From Odobenus rosmarus divergens (lineage: Eukaryota; Chordata; Mammalia; Carnivora; Odobenidae): 64,000 nt of DNA. Under the pieces are notes generated by a model. It ran no database searches, had not been told where the DNA came from, and worked only from the letters and a program-made list of their open reading frames with translations. The stretch covers positions 7,676,144 through 7,740,143 of the forward strand of contig NW_004450266.1 of assembly GCF_000321225.1 (NCBI RefSeq), read 5' to 3'. Each line of letters begins with the position of its first letter. The first letter of the stretch is position 1. The translations under genes were made by a program, and so were the position numbers. This document shows positions 1-12,504 of this stretch, piece after piece.

Positions 1-965
1 TTAAAAAAAAAATCAAGCTGCGAATTAAATCTAAGTAGTGTGATTTCAGATCCCATGCTTTAAAAAAAAAAAACAATTTTTTACTTTCTTGAATGGGTAC
101 TGCATATACCTGGTTAAGAAAAAAAAAAAAAAAAAGTACAAAACAGGAACAGTGTAAAGGTACCCATTACTTGTCCCCTTGTCAAAAAAAAAAAAGCGCA
201 ACCAGTATCTCATGTGTTTTCTCACAAATAGCCTGTGCACATACAAAAAAAAAAAAACATCATCTTTTTTCCAATAACATAAGAGTATTTTATATAGTCT
301 TCTGCAAAAAAAAAAAATACTTATCTGAGAATTACATGCCAGCACACAGAGAGCTACCTCTGTATCAAAAAAAAAAAATTTCTGTAAAACTTATTCAACC
401 ATACCCAAATTGATTGATATCTGGGATAAAAAAAAAAAATTGCTACTATAAATAATGCAGCAATAAGTTAAGTATTCTTGTATATCAGAAAAAAAAAAAA
501 TGTGTTAACTTTTGCTAATCTGGTTAACTATCAAATGGTATCACACTGCAAAAAAAAAAAACATTTCTCTGACTATTGTAGGAGTATCTTTCATGTTTAT
601 TCGCTACTGGAAAAAAAAAAAACGTGACTTCTGTGATACTGTTTACTGGGTATTCGTATACTGACTGGGGTATCTTTTCCTTACTAATTTGCTAAAGTTC
701 TTTACATATTCTGGACGCTAATCCCTTAATTAAAAAAAAAAAAAATTACTTTTCTCAGGCTATGGCCTATCTTTGCATTACGACAGGTTCTCTAAAAAAA
801 AAAAATGCAAGTTTTAATGTGTCAAATATATAATATTGTCCTCTATAGTTTGTGAAAAAAAAAAAAATTTATGGAATACTCCCCTACCCAGAAGTCAAAG
901 ATTTTCTTGTTTCCTAAAAAAAAAAAAGCTCTTCATATGTGCTCATTAAAGTTTCTAATGTTCCA

Positions 966-1146
966 GGGTGCCTGGGAAAAAAAAAAAATTAAGCATCTGC
1001 CTTCAGCTCAGGTCATGATCTCAGGGTCCTCGGAATGAAAAAAAAAAAAGGCTCCCTGCTCAGTGGGGAGTCTGCTTCTCCCCCTCTCCCTCTGCCCCAA
1101 AAAAAAAAAAATGCACTCTTCAAATAAATAAAAATTATCTTAAAAT
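966..1146 (+). repeat. SINEC (carnivore tRNA-derived SINE), three A blocks inside
   Basis: The copy starts GGGTGCCTGGG and ends CAAATAAATAAAAATTATCTT. A blocks at 977, 1038 and 1099 hide parts of it. The first replaces the 12 bases between CCTGGG and TTAAGCATCTG, which include the box A part of the tRNA-related head. The second replaces the 12 bases before GGCTCCCTGCTC. Flanking sequence on both sides of each block stays aligned to the family. Confidence 0.9.
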
Positions 1147-1821
1147 AATAGTTTTTAATAAAAAAAAAAAAGACTTTTGTGTATGGCGTGAGACAGAGAC
1201 CCAATTTTATTTTCATGTAAAAAAAAAAAAAAGCAAAATTTAATAGGCTATTCTTTCCCCAATGATCTGCAATGCTGTATTTAGTAAATGCCAAGTTTCC
1301 TCACACCCATGGGGGGAAAAAAAAAAAAGATGCTTTGGTGGGAAAAAAAAAAAAGCAAAGGAAAGTCATAAGAACAACTGTTTGTTTATTGGCATTAACT
1401 CTAGAGGTGGAGGAAATACATCTCAGTGAGAATTTATAACTATAGGCCATACCTCAAGCAGGTTAAAAAAAAAAAACTACATTATGTGGTTTGTGAAATT
1501 TCAAATATAAAATATATTAAAAGTAATCTTGGGTTTATGGTGCCTTAGAGTTCTTGGTAGTAGTATAAAAACAATTTCCCCTGAGAAAAAAAAAAAAATG
1601 AAGATTGAGGAAAATGCAAACAGCAAAACGAGGTATCAGAGACTCCATGTTTTGTGAATTATTATACAGAACATATGTTTAAAATGATACTAGAAGTAAA
1701 ATATGAGTAAAAAAAAAAAAACTGAAATATGATTATCAAAAGTGACTCAAAGTATTTGAAAAGAACTATAAAAAAAAAAAAATTGTGTAAAAGTTATCAC
1801 TTAAAAATATACACACTCTCA

Positions 1822-2012
1822 GGGTGCCTGGGTGGCTCAGTCGGTTATGCATCCAACTACCAATTTTGGCTCAGCTCATGATCTCAGGGTTGTGGGATCA
1901 AGCCCTGCATCAGGCTCCATGCCTAGCACAGAGTCTGCTTGTCGTTCTCCTTAAAAAAAAAAAAACCACCACGACCATCACGCTCTCTCTCAAATAAATA
2001 AATGAAATCTTT

Positions 2013-2030
<18 letters not shown>
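1822..2030 (+). repeat. SINEC copy with two grid slots left intact
   Basis: GGGTGCCTGGGTGGCTCAG opens the element, and CAAATAAATAAATGAAATCTTT with an A tail closes it. Slots 1831 and 1892 are not overwritten, so the head is readable, but slot 1953 is overwritten. A TA/CA microsatellite follows the tail. Confidence 0.9.
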
Positions 2031-2044
<14 letters not shown>

Positions 2045-2067
2045 TACACACATACACACATACACAT
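2029..2067. repeat. TA/CA microsatellite
   Basis: Alternating TA passes into CA repeats after the tail of the SINE at 1822-2030. Confidence 0.9.
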
Positions 2068-2099
2068 TTCCTGTAAAAAAAAAAAACCATATCTAGGGT

Positions 2100-3759
2100 A
2101 AAGAGCAGAATAGAAATAAAGAATTAGTGAATTTTAAGAGATCTCTGAGGAAATTATACAGAATACAGCATGACTGAAAACTAAAATGAAAAAGTTAAAA
2201 AAAAAAAACAACAGAATGAGAAGGACTAACATATTCAATAGGAGACTCAGAAGAGAATAAGGAGAATTTCCAAAAGGCAATATAATATTATTTTACAGGT
2301 GAGAATGTTCTTGAACTGAAAAAAAAAAAATCCTTCAAATCAGAAAACAAAAAGATCCCAAGTGATGAATAAAAACAAAAAAAAAAAAAAATCATGGAGA
2401 GAATGTAGGATGTTAAAGACTAAAGGATCCTAGAAGTATTAAAAAAAAAAAAATAAAAGAGCATGGGAATAATAAGACTAATACCAAATTTAAGAACAAC
2501 AGTGGAAGCCAGAAGACAGGAGGAGATCTCAGCTTTGAGAAAAAATAGCTGTCAACCTGGAGAAAAAAAAAAAACAAAGCTATCTTTAAAGGAAAAAAGT
2601 TAAATAATATTTTTTAATAAACAAAAAAAAAAAAAGGCCACCAATATATCCTCACTAGAAAAACTTAAGAATAATATAGAATATAAAAAAAAAAAAAGAT
2701 CAAACCTAGAGCAACTACTTGAGATGCAAGACATAATGGTAAGCAAAAAAAAAAAAATAACCGTGTGCAAAATAAGTAAATGGTAATTGTATCAAATAAT
2801 AAAATAAAAAAAAAAAAAGGTTAAAAAAAAGATAAAACTAGAATATAAAACAATAATATGGGAGGCAGGAAGTCTTTCTGGCACACCCAAAAGTGAATGT
2901 TCACATTAAAAGTAATCTAAAGTTTTATAAAAAAAAAAAATGGCTCAGTTGTTAAGCATCTGCCTTTGGCTCGGGTCGTGGTCCCAGGGTCCTGGGATCG
3001 AGCCCTGCATTGGGCTCCCTGCTCCACGGGAAGCCGGTTTCTCCTTCTCCAAAAAAAAAAAATTGTGTTCCCTCTCTTGCTGTGTCTCTCTCTGTCAAAT
3101 AAATAAAATCTAAAAAAAAAAAAAGTAATCTAAAGTTTTAGAGGAAGGCAAAAAATATTGAGTACAAGAAATAAAAAAAAAAAAAAATAGGGTGTAAAAC
3201 TTCCAGAGCAGAAGGAACAAATAAAAGATGACATTAAGGGAGAATAAAATCATAAAAAGCATCAAAATAATAACAAAGTGATATAAATAAATGAAAATAT
3301 ATCAGTAATTATAATAAATTGTAATATTTAAACCATTAGTCAACTTGTCTTTGTAAAAAAAAAAAAATGAAACTCAGCCACAGGACACTATTTATCAGAG
3401 ACACATCTAAAATATCAAAAAAAAAAAAATCAGCCTCATGGTGGCCTTTTTATTCCCCTTCTTAAGTAGGCATGTACTGCTGATCAAAAGTACTTCTATG
3501 GGAGTTGTAGGAACCAGCATCATTTGCCAAGGGAGTTGGGAGGAGGCTAACCCACCTGTGCCTTGAGTAACAGGAAAAAAGACCAAACTTCTGCAAGCCA
3601 CAGAACTAGCAGGAGCTTGCAAAAGGGCCACAGCCCCTCTCAGCCTGTTTGGGGGAAAAAAAAAAAAAAAAACAGGAGGGTGCTGACAGGCAGACACCCA
3701 CAGACAAGAGAGACTATAGAAAAAAAAAAAAAACAAGGAGAGATTCTAGTACTCCATTC

Positions 3760-3799
<40 letters not shown>

Positions 3800-4910
3800 A
3801 GAAGGTAAAAGAACTTTGCCAGTGCCCCCTACCCCCTTGCCCAAAAAAAAAAAAAACGGGGCTGAACTAGCCAGCAGTGACCTGTCCCACTGGGGAAAGA
3901 ATAGAAAAAAAAAAAATCACTACTCTTTTACTGAAAAGTAAAGTAAGTAGGTGTGCCCTGCTATAAAAAAAAAAAAAATAAAACTAAAATAACTCAAAGA
4001 CTATGGAATTAATGCAGAAAAACAAACAGACCAATGGAATGAAATAGTCCCCAGAGTCATAGATACTGAAAACTTAGCATATGTTAGAAAAAAAAAAAAG
4101 CTGGATAGGAGTGAAGGATGGATGAGTTGGCACACGTTGCTGGGCTGAAAAAAAAAAAAATTGGAAAACAATGAAACTGGATCTCTACTTCATCCGCAGT
4201 ATAAAACTCAAAAAAAAAAAAGCCAAAAATACAAATGCGTAAAAAGGAAACTTTCAAAGGAAATATAGAAAAAAAAAAAAAACTCAGGGTTTAAAAGATT
4301 TCTTAAACCAGGTACAAACGGCATATACCAGAAAAAAAAAAAATGTAAAATTTGGCTACATTTAATACAAACAAACCTGCATGGAAAGAGAGCATTGAAA
4401 GCCATAACATAATTATCTAGGATGCAAAAAGGATTAAAAAATAATTGTCAAGTAAAAAAAAAAAACATGGCAAAAAAAAAAAAAAGAATTGGTTCTCAGG
4501 AGAAACATGAAAAAAAAAAAAAAAAATCTTAAACCTCTCTGGTAAACCCGAAAAGGAAAATTAAAACTACTTTGGGATATAATATTACATCTTTAAGATG
4601 GGTCACCATTAAAAATCTGGTAATACCAAGTACTGAAAAAAAAAAAAAATAACAAGAACTCATACATAACAATTAAACTCTGAAGCATATACCCTAGAAA
4701 AAAAAAAAATCACTGGTTTACACAGTCACATATAAGAGTGTTCAGTAGTTAAAACAAAAAAAAAAAAAAAAGAACTTAAAAACGCTATAAAAAGCCATAA
4801 GCAACTTAAATGACCATTAAAAGAATGATTATAGCACATTCAATGAACATACTACACAACAATAAAATGGCATAAAAATGGACTACACCTGAAGTCATCA
4901 ACGTGATTAT
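2100..4910 (+). repeat. Degenerate L1 (ORF1-ORF2 region through 3' end), overwritten by A blocks
   Basis: A-rich text contains phrases known from ancient L1: GGAAGCCAGAAGACAGGAGG and CTGTCAACCTGG near 2505-2560, CAGACCAATGGAATGAAATA near 4030 and CACAACAATAAAATGGC near 4855. No open frame survives. A SINE interrupts it at 2928-3123. The exact boundaries are uncertain, and more than one L1 fragment may be involved. Confidence 0.65.
2928..3123 (+). repeat. SINEC inserted in an L1, with target-site duplication
   Basis: The 17-base TSD AGTAATCTAAAGTTTTA lies at 2911-2927 and 3124-3140. The 5' end (about GGGTGCCTGGG) is hidden by the block at 2929. The block at 3051 replaces exactly the 12 bases between CTCCTTCTCC and TTGTGTTCCC. 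The intact TSD shows that bases outside the blocks are trustworthy. Confidence 0.92.
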
Positions 4911-5829
4911 AACTGTTGTATTGAAATATAAGCTGCAATAGAAAAAAAAAAAATTAAAGTATATGTATAAACACACACAACTTTTTTAGGGAACACACGG
5001 GCAAAAAAAAAAAAGTTATTAGAAAAGACAGTGATGTTTCTGGATATAAGATCAATGTGTAAAAAAAAAAAAAAATCCTATATACCAACAACAAAGGCTT
5101 ATAAACACTGTAAGGTACCATTTCAAAAAAAAAAAAATATAGGAAGCATCTATATATATATATACATACATATGTAGCAATCACAAAAAAAAAAAAATAT
5201 TTCCAACACCAAATACAGGATATTACTTTTCTTTACAAGGGAGAGTAGGAAATGCTATCAGGGAAGGAAAAAGAGGGCTTCAACCATACTAGTAAAGTTT
5301 TTTTGTTAAAAAAAAAAAAGAATGGTGCGTTTTATTGTTCATTATATAGATTTATATAGGTATTTATAAAAAAAAAAAAACATAACACATTTTTTAAAAA
5401 AATCTGAAAAGATGACCCCAAGTCTAAGGAAAAAAAAAAAAAAAACTAGTCTTTTAATTCCCCATTCAGGAGGCCAGGGGAGGAGGTAAAATAATGGAAT
5501 TCAACTACACTCTGGAAGAGAAAAACATCAGGGGCTCCAGGTGATTATCATTTGGGGTTGTTGAGGTTTCTTCTCACCAGTTACATTTTTGTTCACAAGA
5601 CCCTTACCTTCCAAAAAAAAAAAATTAGGAAATCTTCCCAGTATGGAAGCAAACTTTCCTTCCCTTGAATTACAAAAAAAAAAAATGTCTCTTTTTATAT
5701 TCCATAACTTCCCATCATGGATCCCATTATTTGTAAAAAAAAAAAATCTCTGCTTCTCTCCCTCAGCATGTAGTCTGTATTCCCTAACGCACAGTAAAAA
5801 AAAAAAAGGGGAAGCATCCGCTGAGAGAG

Positions 5830-6036
5830 CGCAGTGTGGTGTAGTGGGAAGATACAAAAAAAAAAAAATCAGGTAGACCTAAACTAGTAGCTCTAGACCT
5901 ACCAGCTGTGTTGTCCCAGGGGCATGACTTGCCCTCTGTGAGCTTCACTTTCTCAACTGAAAAGTGGAGACAATAAGAGCTAAAATCTCAAGAGGTTGTG
6001 ATGTGAGGATTAAGTGTGCCAGTTGCAGCACCTGAT
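5830..6036 (+). repeat. MIR
   Basis: GTGTGGTGTAGTGGGAAGAT, CCAGCTGTGTTGTCCCAGGG, GAGCTTCACTTTCTCAACTG and GATGTGAGGATTAAGTG are in the order of MIR. Slot 5857 is overwritten. Confidence 0.8.
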
Positions 6037-6039
6037 CCA

Positions 6040-7080
6040 AAAAAAAAAAAAAGTCAACACCAGTGCCCTCTCCCTTCATTGTTTTAATCTGAAGGATCTC
6101 AAAAAAAAAAAAGTGACAAGAGTTGTATCAATGCCAACATTACAGAAAAGGCAGGGTTAATGGTAATCACTCTACATAGTGAGCCTAATTGCTATTGACT
6201 AGGCAGCCATTTTACTTGGATGAAAAAAAAAAAATATAGATGATGATTTAATGCACTGAGCATTCACACTTAGCAGCCAGGTAGAACCCTGCCAAGGGCT
6301 GATGTTCAGGAACTGGCAGAATTCAGTCCGTGAAAGTTCCCAAGAAAAAAAAAAAATTTTTCTTGCCTTTGTTCCTCCAGTGCAGAAATCAAACATACCC
6401 CTGGATCATAGGGCCAATTTCCTGCCTCTACAGTGTCATTCATTCCCCAAATAAGCCTCAATTAATAAAAAAAAAAAACACAACTCTCTACCATTCCCAA
6501 TACATACAACGGCATTTTTTAAATCTGAAAAAAAAAAAATATTATACTAATGATATAAAACTATTTATCTTTTAAATCACACATTCCTAAAAAAAAAAAA
6601 CATGGTTTTTTTTGCTAGAGGGTTCCTCCAGGAATGTCACCTGATGTGGCATTACATATTCATCAAATAGCACAAGCTTGCCCCTTCCTCATAGGACAAC
6701 TATCCAGTGAAAAAAAAAAAAAGTCGGGTCCCCCTTGAGTCTCTTTTCTTCTCCAGGCAAAATATTCCTGTCTTCAAACCACTGTTCAAGATATAATTTT
6801 GTCTCTTAAGAATAGACAACAAAAAGAATATAAAAAAAAAAAAATTGAGAAAATGAACAATATCATAGATGAACTCGGAACAAAAACTCATAGAACAGGG
6901 TTATTGCCTCCTTTATTATTTACCCTAAACTTCTGTTAATGAAGCTTAAGATTGAAAAAAAAAAAATGGTGACATTGTTCCACTCTGAATAAATACTAAG
7001 CCTAGCAGGAACTAGAAAAAAAAAAAATTTTTCACCTGGCTTGCTGCTCAGTTGTGCCGACTTCTCCTGTACTCACAAAA
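6040..7080. other. Unassigned sequence with A blocks
   Basis: No gene or repeat family is recognised. The open frames here consist largely of Lys or Phe runs from the A blocks. Confidence 0.5.
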
Positions 7081-7084
7081 AAAA

Positions 7085-7300
7085 AAAACTTGACAGGTAT
7101 TTAAATGCTCACCCTGGGCCAGGCACTGTGCTAGCTGTGGGAGATACCATCAACAGGCAGCTCCAGCTTTCAAGATGTTCTCAGTCTAGAAGGGCGACAA
7201 AAAAAAAAAAACCGTATGATATATTCCACCATCAGTATGTTAAGAGATTCCCAGAGGAGAAAACTGAACCTGAACTTGGAATCTGGTGAGGCTTCCCAGA
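7085..7300 (-). repeat. L2 3' end
   Basis: GCTCACCCTGGGCCAGGCAC, TGTGCTAGCTGTGGGAGATA and TCTCAGTCTAGAAGGGCGAC are the reverse complement of the L2 end. One A block hides 7199-7210. Confidence 0.6.
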
Positions 7301-7859
7301 TGAAGTGATATCTAAGGATGAAAAAAAAAAAACTGGGTCAGGAGGGTAGAGGAGCCAAAGCAGAGAGAGGCTGAGTTTCCTCACAGAGAGTGGCCAGATT
7401 CTAAGGGTCAGGATCCCAAGAGAAACTCAATCTCAGAAATCTAAAAAAAAAAAAAGTTACAGTGGCCCACCCAGCAATAAGGGGAAGCAGTGTAGATTCT
7501 GGGAAAAAAAAAAAAATTGCCAATATTCTGGAAGAACAGGTATTTGGAAAATACAATCTGTCACAAAAAAAAAAAATGCACCATGTTTGAAGCCCAGAAT
7601 ATGAAAGTTGGGAAAAGGCCAGAGATGGGGCTTCAGCTTCTTAGATTTTTGTTTTTGCTCCAATCCCCACGTCCTATCAATTCATAAAAAAAAAAAAAAC
7701 CTCTCCCTGGCACTGTGCTTTCTGCCAAGTTATTAGAGGCAACCTAGAGAAACAAATCTTTAACACATTGGGAAATGTGTTACTATGTTCAAGTAATAGA
7801 ACGCGTTAAAAAAAAAAAAATTATCAGCATGGAGGTAAAGGAGAAATCAGTAAGCCTAG

Positions 7860-8058
7860 TGGAACATACATGTGATGTAGAATCAAAGGACACAGGTTAA
7901 AGTCCTGACTCTGGGATCTTAAACAAGCTCTAAAACTTCTTTTAAGACTCCATTCCCTCATCTATAAAATGTACATAGTAAAAGTACCGCATTACCGCAT
8001 TACATCATAAAGATGAAAAAGAATTACGTGAAATATGTAAGCTATTATTAGCAAAAAA
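7860..8058 (+). repeat. MIR
   Basis: GGTTAAAGTCCTGACTCTGG, CATTCCCTCATCTATAAAATG and a TACATCATAAAGATGAAAAA-type continuation. A short local duplication of ACCGCATT lies near 7986. Confidence 0.7.
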
Positions 8059-8390
8059 AAAAAAAGATTGACCACAAGAATGTAAGTTCCATGAGGACAT
8101 GATTCTTATCTTTTTTATCCTGGGGTCCCCTGTACCTAGAACAAGGTTTAGCTCCAAGAAGAGGCTCAAACACTAAAAAAAAAAAAACTTGTAAAATGAA
8201 ATGCAGATTGGATTACTTACTCAACTGTGCATAAGAAAAAAAAAAAAGTGTCTGTGTGTATGGGGGTAAGGGAGTTCAAGGCATTGCTCCAGGGAAAAAA
8301 AAAAAAAAGGGTTAAGAATTTAGTTAAGGTCACAGATTCATCAAATTGGGCTCTCAGAAAAAAAAAAAACCAACTTGATATAATCACCAA

Positions 8391-8418
8391 TAAATAAATA
8401 AATAAATAAATAAATAAA
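8391..8418. repeat. AAAT microsatellite
   Basis: Seven copies of TAAA/AAAT run into an A-grid block. Confidence 0.9.
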
Positions 8419-9229
8419 AAAAAAAAAAAAAATCCTGAAGTTCAGAGAAATAAGCCAGTCAGTTTGGGGTCACAGGACAAAAAAAAAAAAAGAAATGGAA
8501 CTAAAACTCAGTTCTGATTCCTCTGTGTGCATGCCCCCTCAAAAAAAAAAAATGTGTGGGTGTGTGTGTGCGCATAGGGTGGTGTATTTTCTCTTTTATG
8601 CACTCCCACCATAGTTAGGATTCTGGAATCTGTTCAGCTCATTTTGGAGACCCACTGATTTAAAAAAAAAAAAATCTAAAGATAGAAGTATAGTGTATAA
8701 GGAAATTTTTGTAAGGTAGAATCAAAAAAAAAAAAATATAAGAATCTTCTGATTTACATACACAAGAGTCTTTTTGAATATTCAAAAAAAAAAAAAACCT
8801 GGAGGCACTCCTTCAGTCCCCATCTGTGTCCCCTCCTTCAACACAGTCTGCATGATTATGGAGGCTGCCTACAGAGAACTCTGAGCAAAGGCTCCAGAAA
8901 GCCTTCAAAAAAAAAAAAGATCCTACAGCAGGTGTTAAAGAATATCAACACTTACTGGTGGCTTGATTCTCCACTGCAATGAGAATGTAAAGAATTGTGA
9001 GAAAAATACTTATTGGAGGGGAATAGCTATTTGTTGGGACTTTTTAAAAAAGATTTTATCTATCATCTATCATTTATCTATCTATTTTAAAAAAAAAAAA
9101 ATGATACAGTTGAGCATCTGCAAACACCTTAGAGGTAGCTAGTCTGAATCAAAAAAAAAAAAAAATTAAACTCAAAGAGTATTTCTACTGAACCAGAACT
9201 AAAGGTTTTGGCAATATAAGGCAGCTTCC

Positions 9230-9398
9230 TAGAGTAATGGTTCTCAACCTTGGTTGCACATTGGAATGACCCAAGGTACTTAAAAAATGCTGGGGTTCCA
9301 CCCTCAGAGATACTGATTTAGTTGATTTAGGGTCAGACCTGTGTACTGGGACTTTTAAGAGCTCTCCATGTGATTCGAATACACAGTGTTGACAAAAA
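9230..9398 (+). repeat. MER5A-like DNA transposon (hAT-Charlie)
   Basis: ATGGTTCTCAACCTTGGTTG, GGGGTTCCACCCTCAGAGAT, ACTGATTTAGTTGATTTAGG and CTCCATGTGATTCGAATACA follow the order of MER5A. This is a short non-autonomous element without a gene. Confidence 0.75.
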
Positions 9399-9405
9399 AA
9401 AAAAA

Positions 9406-9615
9406 AGACCAGGGATTGACAAACATTTTCTATAAAAGATCAGACATTAGAAATTTTAGGCTTCACAGGCCACGTAGTCTGTCCCAACTACTCAACTTTG
9501 CCCTCAGTAGCACAAAAAAAAAAAAAAATGATATGCAAACAAATGAGCATGACTACGTTCTAATAAAACTTTATTCAAAAAAAAAAAAATATAGTTTGCT
9601 GACCATTGTCTAGAG
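9406..9615 (+). repeat. Ancient non-autonomous DNA transposon-like repeat
   Basis: ACCAGGGATTGACAAACATT, TTTTAGGCTTCACAGGCCAC, CAACTACTCAACTTTGCCC, CTAATAAAACTTTATTC and TTTGCTGACCATTG are a familiar mammalian repeat, probably hAT-type. Subfamily not assigned. A blocks lie at its start and inside it. Confidence 0.65.
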
Positions 9616-10099
9616 TCTAAAACCATCAATCATGAATTGAGAGGATGTACATTGTAAACCAGGTGATGTTTTGTGGAGTGAGGGTTGGGTTGGTTGGGGA
9701 AAAAAAAAAAAGCTGAATTAATATTTCTCCTGAAAGCCACTTTCTAAAAACATGCAAAATATAAAATTCATCTTTTAATTGAGAAATTTTATATTTTAAG
9801 AAAGACCCACTGTAGCTAATATTAAGATTTTTAAACCCTAGCGCTACTTTCTATTCAAATATTTTGTATAGATATGTAAACAAAAAAAAAAAAATATAGC
9901 TGATATCTTGAGAGCATATTATACAAAAGATTCGTGGTCCACAAAAAAAAAAAAATCATGTATCTGGAGTAAATACTGGGGCGTGCATGCTCATAATCTG
10001 TTACCATCATTTCTCAGACTGTTATCTTTGACAAAAAGTAATATTTTGGGTGCAGCCAGGAGTTTGCCTTCCTTGCTAAAAAGGGAAATGCTTTGATTT

Positions 10100-11350
10100 A
10101 AAAGTATAATTTTGGGTTTTCCCATTAAAAAAAAAAAATTGGCAATGTCTCTGGGCTTGCCAGAATTGGGCTATGGTTTGTATTTTTCTGGGGCACAGCT
10201 GTAACATGGCTCAGTTTTTCCCAGCCTTGTTCAGTTACAGACCCCAAGGTCCAGCCAGGTCTGATCAGGGCAGAGAGAACATGACGGCTCGCAATAGTGA
10301 AGGGAAAGCTGGGATTTGCTGGGTTGCTATGTGGCACTATGAATGCAGGACAACAGGGGAGAGCTAGGCAAAAAAAAAAAAATAGCCTGCAGCTTTCCAG
10401 TATACCATGCACACCTTAATGGCCCTGTCTATACAGTGGAGTTTCTGCCTCAATATCACTTTGCTGCCGTTCTTGCCTCTACTTCTGAGCTCAAAAAAAA
10501 AAAATTGTATTTTATCCCCACTTCTTAATGAGATTGAAACTGGGGTCTGGCACAAAAAAAAAAAATAGTTGTCTAGGCCTGATAATGATAATGATATTGA
10601 TGATTAATAATAACAAAAAAAAAAAATACTTTGAGATCTTCCTATGTGCCTATCTTGAGCAAAGCATTTCATGTGAAAAAAAAAAAACATTAACAGGATA
10701 TAGCCCCTGGGGGGCAAGATACTGCAGTCTCTCCTTAAAAAAAAAAAATGCTGTTAATATATATATGATTAAGTATGCCCTGCAGTCCTCATCACTTAAA
10801 AAAAAAAAATTTTGATGTGACTCCCATGAAATTCTGTCACTACTCATATATTTTATCTAAAAAAAAAAAAATCAGATTAAACAACCTTGACCTTTGGTAA
10901 AGATGGGTATTAGATCCTGAAAAAAAAAAAACCTCTGGATAATACAGAATACAAAATGCTACTCCTCTCAGGGCATCCAGAAAAAAAAAAAAACCTGCTG
11001 ATTACCCAGTCCAACCAAGGCCTGGCTCTTTCTTATCTTACAAAAAAAAAAAAGATCCTTAACATGGCTTCTACTTGGGCCTATTGATCATGTGTGGAGA
11101 ACACCAAGGTGAGAAAGAATCCTTTACCACCCTGGATGAGTTGAGTCTAACTTGGCAGACAGAAAAAAAAAAAAATCATCTTCATCACCAGCACCACTGC
11201 CCCTAGTGGCCCCAATGCCAACAAAAAAAAAAAAAACACCAAGACTATAGCATCAATACTCCCACTCCTCACTGCCATCTCCACCAAAAAAAAAAAATCA
11301 CTGATGCTGACACCACCCACCACACCACTGCCATTGCCTAGATAGTAAAA
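10100..11350. other. Unassigned sequence with A blocks
   Basis: No exon or repeat family is recognised. A 95-codon minus-strand frame at 10125-10412 is framed by block-derived Phe runs and has no domain that I recognise. Confidence 0.45.
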
Positions 11351-11359
11351 AAAAAAAAC

Positions 11360-11770
11360 TACACACAAATCTTACAACAACCCTCAAGGGAAGTGATAGG
11401 AATAGTGAAAAAAAAAAAAAAGTGGGGAAATTAGGGTTAAGAGCAGGAAGAGGATTTACCCAGGGCCAAAAAAAAAAAAAATATAGAGGTGGGATTTAAA
11501 TCCAACTCTGTTAGATTCCAATGCTTGTTAAAAAAAAAAAATATAATTAACATCTAAGGGCTCCAGGTTCTAAGTACATGGATTAACTCAAAAAAAAAAA
11601 AACAACAACCATGAAAAGTAGTACTATTATTTTCCCAGACAGCAAGGCAAATAAAGTGAAGTACAGAATGACCAAGTCACTTGGCCAACATTACAGGGCT
11701 AGTATCTGGCTAAAAAAAAAAAAACACAATCAAGACTCTATCTAGCTCCAGTGCTCCTAACCTGGCTCTA
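11360..11770 (-). repeat. Two adjacent MIR fragments
   Basis: The first has ACAACCCTCAAGGGAAGTGA and GGGATTTAAATCCAACTCTG. The second, from about 11560, has ATTATTTTCCCAGACAGCAA, GACCAAGTCACTTGGCC and ACAGGGCTAGTATCTGGCT. A blocks lie in both. Confidence 0.65.
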
Positions 11771-12504
11771 AACTTCATTTCACAGACAATGCCAGAAAGC
11801 TTGCCAATGATACCATAAAGCCTGTACTAGATATAAAAAAAAAAAAGAAGGGAGAAGTCAGGTGACCTGCAGGCAGAGGAGGCTTCACAGAGCAGAAAAA
11901 AAAAAAATGTACTCCAGGATAAATAGGTATTTATCAAGCAGAGAAGCCCTTGAGAGAAAAAAAAAAAACTGACATGAGGAGAGACTACAGTTCCTGAAAA
12001 CAGGTGTTTACATCCCCAAAAAAAAAAAAATTTGTCCAGTCTTAGATTTTATCTTGTACATTCTAAGCCAGAGAATACAAAAAAAAAAAAAAAAGCAATA
12101 TTTGTATTCTTTTAGAAAAGATATAGTTTTCATATTACCAAAAAAAAAAAATTGTTTTATATTACCACTAAAAGTTGCATTGGGCCAGTCAGACATATTG
12201 TTTTAGAATCATAATTTGAATTTTGAGATTGAATCTCTAAGAATCAAATAAGATGCTTAGAAAAAAAAAAAAATTCTATTTGTTAGTGTACCAAAGTGGA
12301 CATTATTTTCACAAAAACTCTTAAAAAAAAAAAAACTGAAGATGTTGGTTTAACCTTGATTAGTGATTTGGTGATGCATAGAAAAAAAAAAAAAACACCC
12401 TCAAGGGGAACTTAGACCTCCCTCAGTTTGCAGCACCATGGAGCAGGGGAGAACAGAGATTCTGGGTGCTCGTTAAGTGATCTTGGCTAAACAATAAAAC
12501 TTTG

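Noticed and set aside
1822..1952. The tRNA-like head of SINEs as functional tRNA genes
   Set aside because: The similarity to a tRNA is the origin of the SINE family. No cloverleaf with acceptor stem is complete, and the copies carry SINE bodies and tails.
62..3905. The filled and empty slots as a hidden binary message
   Set aside because: The first 64 slots read as 8-bit words are mostly ones and give no sensible text. I did not tabulate all 511 slots with this in mind.
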